From Bowmanella denitrificans (GTDB lineage: Bacteria; Pseudomonadota; Gammaproteobacteria; Enterobacterales; Alteromonadaceae): a DNA stretch of 64,000 bases. The position numbers were made by a program, and so were the translations under genes. The notes below the pieces were generated by a model. The model made no database searches, had not been told where the DNA came from, and saw only the letters and a list, made by a program, of their open reading frames with translations. Shown here one piece after another: positions 54,129 through 62,338 of the stretch; positions within the stretch are counted from its first letter, which is position 1, and each line of letters begins with the position of its first letter. The stretch is taken from NCBI RefSeq assembly GCF_039522935.1, contig NZ_BAAAEI010000014.1, positions 181,921-245,920 of the forward strand. Direction: 5' to 3'.

Positions 54129-55706
54129 ATGCTCAACAAAATTTCGCCACTTGGTGTTGCTATTAAAACAGCGCTGTGCGCGGCATGGCTGGCCGCTGGC
54201 GGGGTGGCCAGTGCCGCCAGCGTGGATTATGTGATCCACAGCAATGCTATCTACCCTGGTGATGGCAGCGGCCCGCTGGCCGGTGTGGTGCTGGTGGACA
54301 AAGGCAAAATTGTTCAGGTGGCTAAACGGGAACCACAAAACACGCAGGCACGCCAGCGTATTGACGCCAGCGACTTAGTGGTTGCACCGGGTTTTATCGA
54401 CCCTCATACCCATGCCTGCAACGACTTTGACAAGGGCCAGCCCAACCTGAATGCCAATTACCTGACCCAGGGGGTTACCACGGTATTTTGCGGCAACGAC
54501 GGTGGTGGCAAGATTAATGTCGGTGAGGTACTTGACCGCTACGAGCAGCAAGGCATTGGCAGCAATGTGGCGCTGTACGTTGGCCATGGTGCGGTTCGCA
54601 CCGCCGTGATGGGGCGTGAAAACCGCCATGCCAGCACCGAAGAACTTAAGCAGATGCAAACCCTGGTGGCAAATGCCATGCAACAAGGGGCACTGGGGCT
54701 GTCTACCGGGCTTTACTATGTACCGGGTAATTATGCCGATACCGCCGAAGTGGTGGCACTGGCCAAGGTGGCCGCACGATTTGGCGGGGTGTATGACAGC
54801 CACATTCGCGATGAGAGCAGCTACCATATCGGCTTGGTGGCGGCCGTACAGGAAGTGCTGGATATCGCCCGCGATGCACATATTCCGGTGCATCTGGCGC
54901 ATTTGAAAGCCCTGGGAGTGGATGTCTGGGGGGAAAGTAAAACCATTATTCAGATGGTGCAGCAAGCCCATGCCAACGGGCTTATAGTCACGGCTGATCA
55001 ATACCCCTGGAAAGCCTCCGGCACCAGTGTGGCGGGGGCGCTGATGCCGCGCTGGGCACTGGCTGGTAGCAAGGAAGAATACCACGCCAGGCTTAAAGAC
55101 CCTGCACAGCTGCCGGGTATCAGGGTGGAAATGCTGGATAATCTGCGCCGCCGCGGTGGCCCTGACTCATTGCTGATTAGCGATCCGACTGCCGGTGAGT
55201 TACGTGGCAAATCCCTGGCTCAGATTGCCACGGAGCGTGGTGTATCACCTATTGATGCGGCATTGCAGATTATTCTGGGCGGTAATGCCAGGGTGGCCAG
55301 CTTCAATATGGCGGATCAGGATATTGAAGCCTTTATGCGCCAGGACTGGGTGGTGACCTCATCCGATGGCAGCCCGGGACACCCGCGCAAATACGCGTCT
55401 TTCCCAAAAAAGTACCAGGACTATGTACAGGGCAAAAAACTGCTGAGCCTGGGGGAATTTATTCAGCGCTCCAGCAGCAAAACTGCGCAGATCTTTGGCC
55501 TGACAGGACGCGGCCAGATTGCCCCCGGCTATGCTGCCGATTTGGTGCTGTTTGATGCTAAATCTTATGCGCCTAAAGCCGACTATATGCACCCTGAAGT
55601 GTTAAGTCAGGGCGTGCAATGGCTGTTGGTGAATGGTCAGGTCGCTATCCAACAAGGTCAACTGACCGGAAAATTAGCCGGTCAGGCGTTACGTAAAAAA
55701 ATATAA
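54129..55706 (+). CDS. Exported D-aminoacylase (N-acyl-D-amino-acid deacylase family)
   Basis: The 525-aa zinc amidohydrolase hydrolyses N-acyl-D-amino acids or related N-acyl compounds. A signal peptide (residues 1-29, GGVASA) sends it to the periplasm. Metal and active-site motifs are GFIDPHTHACNDF (His93, His95), STGLYYVPGNYADT, YDSHIRDES, PVHLAHLKALG, ADQYPWKASGT and the catalytic Asp region SSDGSPGHPRKYASF. AGGAG lies 7 nt before the ATG; the frame also runs upstream into the receptor gene but has no better start. It is followed 12 bp later by the M14 gene. Confidence 0.92.
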   Translation: MLNKISPLGVAIKTALCAAWLAAGGVASAASVDYVIHSNAIYPGDGSGPLAGVVLVDKGKIVQVAKREPQNTQARQRIDASDLVVAPGFIDPHTHACNDFDKGQPNLNANYLTQGVTTVFCGNDGGGKINVGEVLDRYEQQGIGSNVALYVGHGAVRTAVMGRENRHASTEELKQMQTLVANAMQQGALGLSTGLYYVPGNYADTAEVVALAKVAARFGGVYDSHIRDESSYHIGLVAAVQEVLDIARDAHIPVHLAHLKALGVDVWGESKTIIQMVQQAHANGLIVTADQYPWKASGTSVAGALMPRWALAGSKEEYHARLKDPAQLPGIRVEMLDNLRRRGGPDSLLISDPTAGELRGKSLAQIATERGVSPIDAALQIILGGNARVASFNMADQDIEAFMRQDWVVTSSDGSPGHPRKYASFPKKYQDYVQGKKLLSLGEFIQRSSSKTAQIFGLTGRGQIAPGYAADLVLFDAKSYAPKADYMHPEVLSQGVQWLLVNGQVAIQQGQLTGKLAGQALRKKI

Positions 55707-55718
55707 TAGAGCAGAGCA

Positions 55719-58310
55719 ATGATGTTGAAAACCCGATTTACCCGTACCCTGAAGCTGGGCCTGCTGTTGGCAGGCGCGGCGTTGTGCTGGCATGTGGCAG
55801 CAGATGAACGGGACCAGCAGGCCTTTTATCCTGAGGATGTCAGTTTTAATGCCGCTATTCCCACCCCTGAGGCATTTCTGCAGCATCCTCTTGGCCAGCA
55901 TATGGCCCGCAATGATCTGATGGTGGCTTACCTGAAACTGCTGGCGGAAAAATCCGACCGGGTGCAATACGAAGTGATTGCCCGTAGTCACGAAAATCGT
56001 CCCATCGTAACCCTGACCATCAGCAGTCCGGAAAATCTGGCCCGTCTTGAACAGATCCGCCAGCAGCATCTGGCCCTGCAACAGCCTGGCAGCAAACAAC
56101 AAATTAATGACGATATGCCGGTGATAAGCTGGGTGAATTATGGTGTACACGGCGGTGAAGTCAGTTCTACTGATGCCGCAATGCCGGTGGCCTACCATCT
56201 GGCGGCTGCCCAGGGCGGGCAAATCGAGCGTATTTTGCAGCATAGTGTGATTCTGCTCACCGCCAGCTTTAACCCGGACGGCAACAGCCGCGAATCGGCC
56301 TGGAATTGGACCTTTGCTGCCAACACGCCGGTTACCGACCGGGTCAGTGCTTTGCATGGCTCACCCTGGCCGTCAGGGCGTACCAACCACTACTGGTTTG
56401 ACTTAAACCGTCAGTGGATGATGCAACAGCACCCTGAGCCGGTTGGCTGGGTGGCTAAGTTTCATCAGTGGCGGCCAAATATGGTGGCCGACTTTCATGA
56501 AATGCAGTCGCACAAGTCCTATTATTTCCATCCCGGTGCCCCTGATCGGGTCTTTCCGCTAATCGGTAAAGACGCTATGGCGTTATTGTCTGATGTGGTA
56601 CAAGGGCCGCGTGATTTTATGGACAGCGAAGCGCGTCTGTATTTTAACGAAGAATCTTACGACAACTTCTATATTGGCAAGGGCGCAACCTATCCACATC
56701 TGTATGGCAGTCTGGGTATTTTGTTTGAGCAGGCCAGCTCAGCCGGTTTACTGGACACCCCCCGTGGTCTGTTGTCGTTCCGGGACAATATTCGTACCCA
56801 GTACCGGGTGGGTATCGCGCTGCTGGACAGCGCTGTGTCAAAGCGTCAGGCATTGCTCAGTTTTCAGCGTAAGTTTGCCGATGCCACCGAACAGCTTGCC
56901 GGGGATGACAAAACCAAGGCCTATGTGTTTGCCGTGCCCGGCGATGAGGCACGCGCCTTTCACTTTCTTGAGCTGCTAAGGCGCAATCAGATTGAGGTTA
57001 AACGTCTGGCCCGCGACATAAACGTTGATGGCAAAACCTTCCTGGCAGACAACGCCTATGTGGTGGAAACCAACCAGCCTACCTATCGTATGATCAAGGG
57101 CATGTTCGAGCGTATTACTCAGTTTGAAAACAATACCTTTTACGATGTGTCCGGCTGGACCATGCCACTGGCGTTTGGCGTGGATTATGCGCCGTTAACC
57201 AGCCGCTCCTACAAAACCGCCGAAAAGGTTGAGGCCAGTTTCCCTGCCAAACCGGCACCGGCTAACGCGCAGGTCGCCTATGTGTTTGACTGGCGTAACT
57301 ATTATGCACCGCGTGCTTTGTATCGTCTGCTGGAGGCAGGCTATCGCCCCAGAGTCACTACTGAGCCTTTGGGCACCAACAGCGACAAAGGTAAAGTAAC
57401 ACTGGGACGTGGCAGTGTGGTCATGCCGGTGGGCTGGCAAGGTGGCGCTGAGGCAAACGCCTTGCATAAGCTGATGACAAAAATTGCCCGTGAAGACGGC
57501 ATCGATGTGTATGCGGTGGGTACCTCTTATACCGATAGTGTGGGCATGGATCTGGGCAGCAATATGATGCTGGAAGTAAACCAGCCTAAGGTTTTGCTGG
57601 TGATAGGCGAGGGGGTTTCTCAGTATGACGCCGGCGAAGTCTGGCACTTGCTGGACAAACGTATGCACATGCCAGTGGTATTGCTGCATAAAGACAAGCT
57701 GGCCTGGGTCAATTTAAATGACTACAGCCATTTGATTATGGTGGGCGGCAGTTACAGTGATGTGGCTGACAAAACCGTGCAAAAAATCGATGGCTGGGTA
57801 AAAGACGGCGGTACCGTGGTCGGCATTCGTGACGGCGCAAAATGGGCCGGACAGAAACTGCTGGATCTCAGCCCGGTCAGAATCAGTAAAGGCAAGCTGG
57901 CCAGTGCCCCGCGTATTGACTATGCGGACAAAGAACATGCCGAAGCTCAGGATATTATTGGCGGCGCCATTATGGCGGGCGATCTGGATATCAGCCATCC
58001 TTTAGGCTACGGCTATACGCAGCGCCTGATTGCCAGTCAGCGCAATACCCTGCTGGCCTTTGAGCCCCCGAAAAATCCATTTGCCACGGTAGTCAAAATT
58101 GCCGACAAGCCCTTGCTAAGCGGCTTTGCCTCCGAGGAGAATCAGCAACAATTGGCCGGTAAAGCCATGTTGGTGGCGGAGCCTAAGGGCAAAGGGGCGG
58201 TGATTCTGTTTACCGATAACCCTAATTTCCGCGCCTATTTTTATGGCACCGAAAAATTGTTTATGAACAGTTTGTTTTTTTCCGGAGCGTTTGAGAAGCC
58301 AAGGTCCTGA
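55719..58310 (+). CDS. Exported M14-family zinc carboxypeptidase
   Basis: The 863-aa metallopeptidase has a signal peptide (about residues 1-28, WHVAA) and an N-terminal M14 catalytic domain. Zinc ligands His144 and Glu147 lie in NYGVHGGEVSS; further conserved parts are FNPDGNSRESAWN, WFDLNRQWMM and VADFHEMQSHKSYYFHPG, where the third ligand and substrate-binding residues lie. About 480 further residues form a second region without a recognised motif, which makes the protein much longer than a typical carboxypeptidase. It would trim peptides in the periplasm. It is the last gene of the TonB-deacylase-peptidase operon, with a terminator following. Confidence 0.92.
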   Translation: MMLKTRFTRTLKLGLLLAGAALCWHVAADERDQQAFYPEDVSFNAAIPTPEAFLQHPLGQHMARNDLMVAYLKLLAEKSDRVQYEVIARSHENRPIVTLTISSPENLARLEQIRQQHLALQQPGSKQQINDDMPVISWVNYGVHGGEVSSTDAAMPVAYHLAAAQGGQIERILQHSVILLTASFNPDGNSRESAWNWTFAANTPVTDRVSALHGSPWPSGRTNHYWFDLNRQWMMQQHPEPVGWVAKFHQWRPNMVADFHEMQSHKSYYFHPGAPDRVFPLIGKDAMALLSDVVQGPRDFMDSEARLYFNEESYDNFYIGKGATYPHLYGSLGILFEQASSAGLLDTPRGLLSFRDNIRTQYRVGIALLDSAVSKRQALLSFQRKFADATEQLAGDDKTKAYVFAVPGDEARAFHFLELLRRNQIEVKRLARDINVDGKTFLADNAYVVETNQPTYRMIKGMFERITQFENNTFYDVSGWTMPLAFGVDYAPLTSRSYKTAEKVEASFPAKPAPANAQVAYVFDWRNYYAPRALYRLLEAGYRPRVTTEPLGTNSDKGKVTLGRGSVVMPVGWQGGAEANALHKLMTKIAREDGIDVYAVGTSYTDSVGMDLGSNMMLEVNQPKVLLVIGEGVSQYDAGEVWHLLDKRMHMPVVLLHKDKLAWVNLNDYSHLIMVGGSYSDVADKTVQKIDGWVKDGGTVVGIRDGAKWAGQKLLDLSPVRISKGKLASAPRIDYADKEHAEAQDIIGGAIMAGDLDISHPLGYGYTQRLIASQRNTLLAFEPPKNPFATVVKIADKPLLSGFASEENQQQLAGKAMLVAEPKGKGAVILFTDNPNFRAYFYGTEKLFMNSLFFSGAFEKPRS

Positions 58311-58321
58311 CGACATCCATC

Positions 58322-58346
58322 GGCCTCTGTAAATCAGGGGCCTTTT
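58322..58346 (+). terminator. Terminator of the TonB/deacylase/peptidase operon
   Basis: GGCCTCTG and CAGGGGCC pair (one T-G pair, 5-nt loop) and are followed by TTTTA. It lies 11 bp after the M14 stop codon. Confidence 0.75.
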
Positions 58347-58523
58347 ACGTTTAAATCACACCCGCTATTCACAACATAGACATTAAGACATTCCTACCTT
58401 GCCACCGTGGTCTTCAGTATGGATACTAAACTCGGCGTAGTTAAGCAAGACTGACTGGTCTGATTTGGCAACCATGCTTAAAACGGAATTCAGTTCATAT
58501 ATTCACCGTACAAGGAGCGTTCG

Positions 58524-58895
58524 ATGTTTAAGTTTTTGTTATTTTGTGTGTTTTCCTTCTCGTTAAGTGCATCTGAAAATCAGCCTGACCCTATATCGAC
58601 AGTTAAGGCATACCAAGATTTATTGAATAAGGGTCACAATGCCGTGGCATTACAGTATTGGCTGCCTTCCAAACGTCATCAGCTAAGCGACATGGGGTTT
58701 TCGGTTATTGAAGATTGGTTTTCCAGAGTAGAACTAGCTGACGCTGTGTTTGAGCAACGCTGTGAGCCAAACGAATGTGTTATTACTGTCCTAGCAGCCA
58801 AAGACGGCGAGCATGTTAACCTGACATACAGATTGAAAAAGCTTGATGGTGTTTTTTACCTGTCTAATATGCAAAGTAAAAATGCAGCAGAATAA
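58524..58895 (+). CDS. Hypothetical secreted protein
   Basis: I do not recognise this 123-aa protein. It begins with a short signal peptide (MFKFLLFCVFSFSLSAS, cleavage near residue 17). The mature part resembles a small SnoaL/NTF2-like or DUF4878-like fold: an initial helix (DPISTVKAYQDLLNKGHNAVALQYW) followed by strands with a Cys pair (CEPNEC). A periplasmic location is likely. AAGGAG lies before the ATG. A smaller gene follows 53 bp downstream. Preceding sequence (58347-58523) shows no gene. Confidence 0.75.
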   Translation: MFKFLLFCVFSFSLSASENQPDPISTVKAYQDLLNKGHNAVALQYWLPSKRHQLSDMGFSVIEDWFSRVELADAVFEQRCEPNECVITVLAAKDGEHVNLTYRLKKLDGVFYLSNMQSKNAAE

Positions 58896-58948
58896 AATTT
58901 ATGCGTGCCTGTCTTTATTAGCGAAAAAAATATATTAAGGAATATATC

Positions 58949-59146
58949 TTGGATTTTAATAGTTCATTTGATGGGGTAGTGTTGATCACTTGTGGCGTGC
59001 TGGTCTTGTTATATGGTGCAGGCGTGCTTTTTCCAACATTGGCCAAGGCTGAAACTATCGCCAGAAGAAAAATGAAATCAGTTATGTACATCGGACTGGG
59101 GATAATCGTTGTGGGAATTGTGCAACTGCTCCGCGGCCTGGTCTAA
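58949..59146 (+). CDS. Small two-helix membrane protein
   Basis: The 65-aa protein has two transmembrane segments (about residues 9-29 and 46-63) joined by a basic loop (ARRKMKS). A TTG start at 58949 is chosen because AAGGA lies 7 nt upstream and no ATG is available before the first helix. The function is unknown. It may be co-transcribed with the secreted protein gene. Confidence 0.6.
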   Translation: MDFNSSFDGVVLITCGVLVLLYGAGVLFPTLAKAETIARRKMKSVMYIGLGIIVVGIVQLLRGLV

Positions 59147-59238
59147 AGTCATCCTAACAATTCGTTCAATACTGCCTTACAGAACGAAACAGAACACGTT
59201 GTCCTCGTTCTTTTTGCCGAACAATTTTATACAGAAAT

Positions 59239-59268
59239 ACGGTGAGTATTGCGGGAAATACTCACCGT
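59239..59268. terminator. Strong hairpin between converging small genes
   Basis: Perfect 12-bp arms (from ACGGTGAGTATT to AATACTCACCGT) enclose a 6-nt loop. There is no long U-run, but its place between convergent transcripts suggests a two-way stop. Confidence 0.6.
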
Positions 59269-59303
59269 TAGGGTTTGTTGGCGGAATCCTTTTTGTATTG
59301 ATT

Positions 59304-59528
59304 CTACGCTGACGCTTTGTCTTCGGTTGCCGACTTTGTTGTTGGGAAAAAAACCTCTTCTATACGCAGGTTAAACTGGCTGGCAATATCGAATGCCAGT
59401 TGTAATGAAGGATCGTGTTTGCCTCTTTCCACCGCGTTGACCGCTTGTCTTGATACACCGAGCTTGTCTGCCAATGTCTGTTGCGACCAATCCCGCTCAG
59501 CCCGGAGTACTTTAATTCGATTGTCCAT
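59304..59528 (-). CDS. XRE-family DNA-binding regulator
   Basis: The 74-aa Cro/CI-type protein is nearly all helix-turn-helix: IKVLRAERDWSQQTLADKLGVSRQAVNAVERGKHDPSLQLAFDIA, then FNLRIEEVFFP, the typical end of the YozG/PlcR-N group. It binds DNA as a dimer and very likely controls its own two-gene operon through the 30-bp palindrome upstream. Its ATG lies inside the end of the preceding membrane-protein gene (17-bp overlap), so translation is coupled. Confidence 0.9.
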   Translation of the reverse strand: MDNRIKVLRAERDWSQQTLADKLGVSRQAVNAVERGKHDPSLQLAFDIASQFNLRIEEVFFPTTKSATEDKASA

Positions 59529-59919
59529 TATCTTTCCAAATAAGAAGCTGCAGGATCAAACCATGACCACCAAAAACCACCGGTAGCACCAATGCCAAAT
59601 TCACTGGGGGCAGGGCAAACTTCATGGCCAGCATACCGTAAATAAATGATGAAAAGCAGAGTATGCCAATCATCCATAAAAACGCCTCGCCGGTAAGGGC
59701 TTTCATATACTCATCGAGCGCGCGGTAGCGCTCCCGGAATAAAACAAATGCCCAAATAAGTGGCGTAACAGGCAGTAAGGTGACAACCACCTGCAGCCAG
59801 GTCGGCATATCTGCCAGTTCCAACGAAAACGTCTGTATCGCTATCAGAACCAAAAATAGCGTCATAGCAGCCATAAAGCGCTTACTGAACGATGTATCTC
59901 GAGACTTTTCTTTCATCAT
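59512..59919 (-). CDS. Membrane protein paired with XRE regulator
   Basis: The 135-aa inner-membrane protein has about four transmembrane helices (near residues 13-33, 40-62, 80-100 and 107-127) and a basic N-terminus (MMKEKSRDTSFSKRF). The region FRERYRALDEYMKALTGEAFLW between helices 2 and 3 is the most conserved-looking part. No family name is certain. AAGGA precedes two adjacent ATGs (59919, 59916). Small membrane proteins of this form commonly precede XRE genes and may sense membrane state or modulate the regulator; here that is inferred. Confidence 0.78.
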   Translation of the reverse strand: MMKEKSRDTSFSKRFMAAMTLFLVLIAIQTFSLELADMPTWLQVVVTLLPVTPLIWAFVLFRERYRALDEYMKALTGEAFLWMIGILCFSSFIYGMLAMKFALPPVNLALVLPVVFGGHGLILQLLIWKDNGQSN

Positions 59920-59971
59920 ATGTTCCTTGGTGAACTTGCTAAAGTAGCATATAGAATGACTTAACAACCTT

Positions 59972-60001
59972 ACAATATGTAATGTATGCATTACATATTG
60001 T
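59972..60001. promoter_or_regulatory. 30-bp perfect palindromic operator for XRE/membrane operon
   Basis: ACAATATGTAATG and CATTACATATTGT form exact 13-bp inverted arms around TATG. It lies about 50 bp upstream of the membrane-protein start and is the obvious binding site for the dimeric XRE regulator. Confidence 0.7.
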
Positions 60002-60176
60002 CGCAATAACTTGATTGTGTCAAGTCAACCTGACAATGAGTGAAATAGTCGCAAGTAAATTAACGCCGCATTATGGGAAAGCATGTCGGCCAGCGCTCTG
60101 CTGAGAAAAACGAAGGGCTAATAACGGGCAGCCATGGGACATGGATTTTGCATGTCCTCCAATGGTTATTTTGTCC

Positions 60177-61511
60177 TTAGCCCTTAGGCAGCATATCCGC
60201 CAGCAACAGGGCAATACCCAGAAACGACATAAAACCGGCAATATCGGTGATGGTAGTCAGCACGATGGATGAGGACTGAGCGGGATCCAGCCCGGCCTTC
60301 TTCAGCACAATAGGCACCAGTGCCCCGGCGCTACAGGCGATCACCAGTGAACTGACCATGGCGAGCGCAATCACCAACGCCAGGCCAAAGGACTGGCTCC
60401 AGATATACACACCCACTGCACAGGTGATGGCAATCACTATGCCGTTCATGGCACCGGCGGCCATTTCCTTAAACAGCACTTTACGCCAGTGTTTAGTGGT
60501 GATTTCTCTTAAAGTCAGGCCACGCATGGTAACTGCCAGGGCCTGCGCCCCGGCGTTACCCGATTGCCCGGCAGCCACCGGCAGTAAAATAGCCAGGGCG
60601 GTGACCTGGGCAATCAGGCCTTCAAATGCGCCCACCACCGCGGCTGCGGCAAAGGCGGTTAACAGGTTGATCTGCAGCCAGGGCTGGCGTTTGCTAAAAG
60701 CAAACCAACTGCTGGACAGGGCTTTTTCTTCCTTACTCACACCCACCATGGTTTGCAGGTCGGTGGCTAAATCTTCCTTGGTGGACTGATACACATCAAA
60801 GTAGCCGATGCTGCCGATTAACTGGCCCTGTGGGTCCAGCACCGGAATATTGCGACAGCGAAAGCCTTCAAAGCGCTCGATGACCATGTCTTTATCATCC
60901 AGGGCACTTAAGGTGGTACGCAGCGGTTTGGCCAGGTCCATCATCAGGCTATTGGGTGGTGCCAGGATCAGTTCCTGTATCGACAGCTCACCACTGGGCT
61001 GCTGATTGCCATCCAGTACATACAGGGTATCCAGCGCTTTAATTTGATTACGCCGTAAAATCGCCAGGGCATCTGCTGCATTGATATCGCCGGAAAACGC
61101 CTGCACTTTGGTGGTCATCATACGCGCGGCGGTATCGTCGGGATATTCCAGCAGGCTTTGGTATTCACTGACCAGGGTGGTGTGGTCGGCTTTAAGGTCC
61201 TCCATCAGAGCCTGGCGGCGCTCTGTCTCCAGGCGGCTTAACAGGCTGATGGCCAGGTGGCTGTCCAGGTAGGCAATCAGTCTGGCGGCCAGCGGTTGGG
61301 GCAGGGCGCTGAAAATCGCATCCGAGGTGCCGGCTGGCAGATATTTCCATAGCCCGGCAATCACATGCAGGGGCTGGCTTTGTAACAGCTCGGCGGCTTC
61401 TTCTGCATCAAGTGGTTCTAAATGACGGGCGCTTTTTTGCGGGTAGTTGGCCATAAAAGTTTGGCTAAGCTGCTCGGCGGCGCTGTCCAGGCGTTTCTCC
61501 AGTGCGTTCAT
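60177..61511 (-). CDS. mgtE: MgtE-family magnesium channel/transporter
   Basis: The 444-aa inner-membrane Mg2+ channel has an N-terminal superhelical domain (about 30-130), two CBS domains (about 135-260: MMTTKVQAFSGDINAADAL, IGSIGYFDVY) and five transmembrane helices (about 285-440). Family pore motifs are LLPVAAGQSGNAGAQALAVTMRGL and TTITDIAGFMSFLGIALLL, whose Asp matches the pore Asp of MgtE. AGGAGG lies before the ATG. Its start overlaps the preceding CBS-protein gene by 4 bp. It is the last gene of a three-gene operon. Confidence 0.94.
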   Translation of the reverse strand: MNALEKRLDSAAEQLSQTFMANYPQKSARHLEPLDAEEAAELLQSQPLHVIAGLWKYLPAGTSDAIFSALPQPLAARLIAYLDSHLAISLLSRLETERRQALMEDLKADHTTLVSEYQSLLEYPDDTAARMMTTKVQAFSGDINAADALAILRRNQIKALDTLYVLDGNQQPSGELSIQELILAPPNSLMMDLAKPLRTTLSALDDKDMVIERFEGFRCRNIPVLDPQGQLIGSIGYFDVYQSTKEDLATDLQTMVGVSKEEKALSSSWFAFSKRQPWLQINLLTAFAAAAVVGAFEGLIAQVTALAILLPVAAGQSGNAGAQALAVTMRGLTLREITTKHWRKVLFKEMAAGAMNGIVIAITCAVGVYIWSQSFGLALVIALAMVSSLVIACSAGALVPIVLKKAGLDPAQSSSIVLTTITDIAGFMSFLGIALLLADMLPKG

Positions 61512-62338
61512 TTGGCCTCCTGTCTGCCGGTTTGAGGGGGGGCAATTAAATCGAGCAGGGCATTAATCGAGGCGCCATAAGCACCCAGGATATCGCCAGG
61601 TAAAGGTTCAAGCGGGGCGCTGACCGCAGAGCGGGTTAAGGCATGGCGCAACTGGTGGTGATGGATAATTCCCAGCAGCTCCTGTTGCTGGTTAATCACC
61701 GCTACGGTGTCCTGGCGTTGCCAGACATCCAATTTAAGCGCGGCAGAAAGCTCGGTAAAACCACTAACGCTTTGTTCTACCGGTTGCATCAGTCGGTGCA
61801 CCTGCTGGTTATTGGCGGCGCGCAGCAGTGCATAAATAGACAGCTTGCCACGGATCTGGCGTTTGTCATTGACCACATAGATATCGCCGGTTTCCGAAAA
61901 CGCGCGCTTTTTCAGTCTGAGCATGGCATCTGCCACATCCATTTGTTCATCCAGCACCAGCAGATCGGTCTCGGTCCAGGCCCCCAGCGTGTAGTCTGGG
62001 TAACTTAACAGCAACAAGCAGGCGGTTTGCTTTTTCAATGGCAGCAGCGCCAGCTGTTTATGCCGATCTTTGTCTGACAGCTGACGTAGCAGCGCGGCAA
62101 TATCGGCGTTATTTAATACCTTTAGCAAACGCGCGGCTTCTTCCGCGTCCAGTGCCAGCAATACCGGCGCCGCAAACACCGGCAACATGGCACTGAGCAC
62201 CCTGGCGGCCACCTGAGCCGGGGCCTTTTCCAGCAGGGCAGCGATATAGTCGGCATCCTGCAGTTCCAATTTGCGCGCGGCGGCCTGCGGCTCTTCTTCC
62301 ATAAAGTGCAGCGCCAGCGCTAATTTGGCATTATGCAT
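61508..62338 (-). CDS. Channel-less MgtE paralogue (MgtE_N plus CBS)
   Basis: The 276-aa soluble protein is colinear with the regulatory half of the next gene. An MgtE_N superhelix (about 15-115: LELQDADYIAALLEKAPAQVAARVLSAM) leads into SYPDYTLGAWTETDLLVLDEQMDVADAMLRL, which matches the MgtE YPDDTAARMMT region. Two CBS repeats follow (about 120-245), then GDILGAYGASINALLDL where MgtE has its connecting helix. No transmembrane segment follows. It may be a Mg2+- or nucleotide-sensing partner of MgtE or of the upstream MscS-like channel. It overlaps both neighbours (8 bp and 4 bp). Confidence 0.85.
   Translation of the reverse strand: MHNAKLALALHFMEEEPQAAARKLELQDADYIAALLEKAPAQVAARVLSAMLPVFAAPVLLALDAEEAARLLKVLNNADIAALLRQLSDKDRHKQLALLPLKKQTACLLLLSYPDYTLGAWTETDLLVLDEQMDVADAMLRLKKRAFSETGDIYVVNDKRQIRGKLSIYALLRAANNQQVHRLMQPVEQSVSGFTELSAALKLDVWQRQDTVAVINQQQELLGIIHHHQLRHALTRSAVSAPLEPLPGDILGAYGASINALLDLIAPPQTGRQEAK

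Noticed and set aside
54375..55085. Open frame of about 236 codons opposite the D-aminoacylase gene
   Set aside because: It is a shadow frame of a clear amidohydrolase gene; no signal or motif supports it.
55689..56357. Open frame of about 222 codons opposite the start of the M14 peptidase gene
   Set aside because: It lies wholly opposite the well-supported signal peptide and catalytic region and has no family match.
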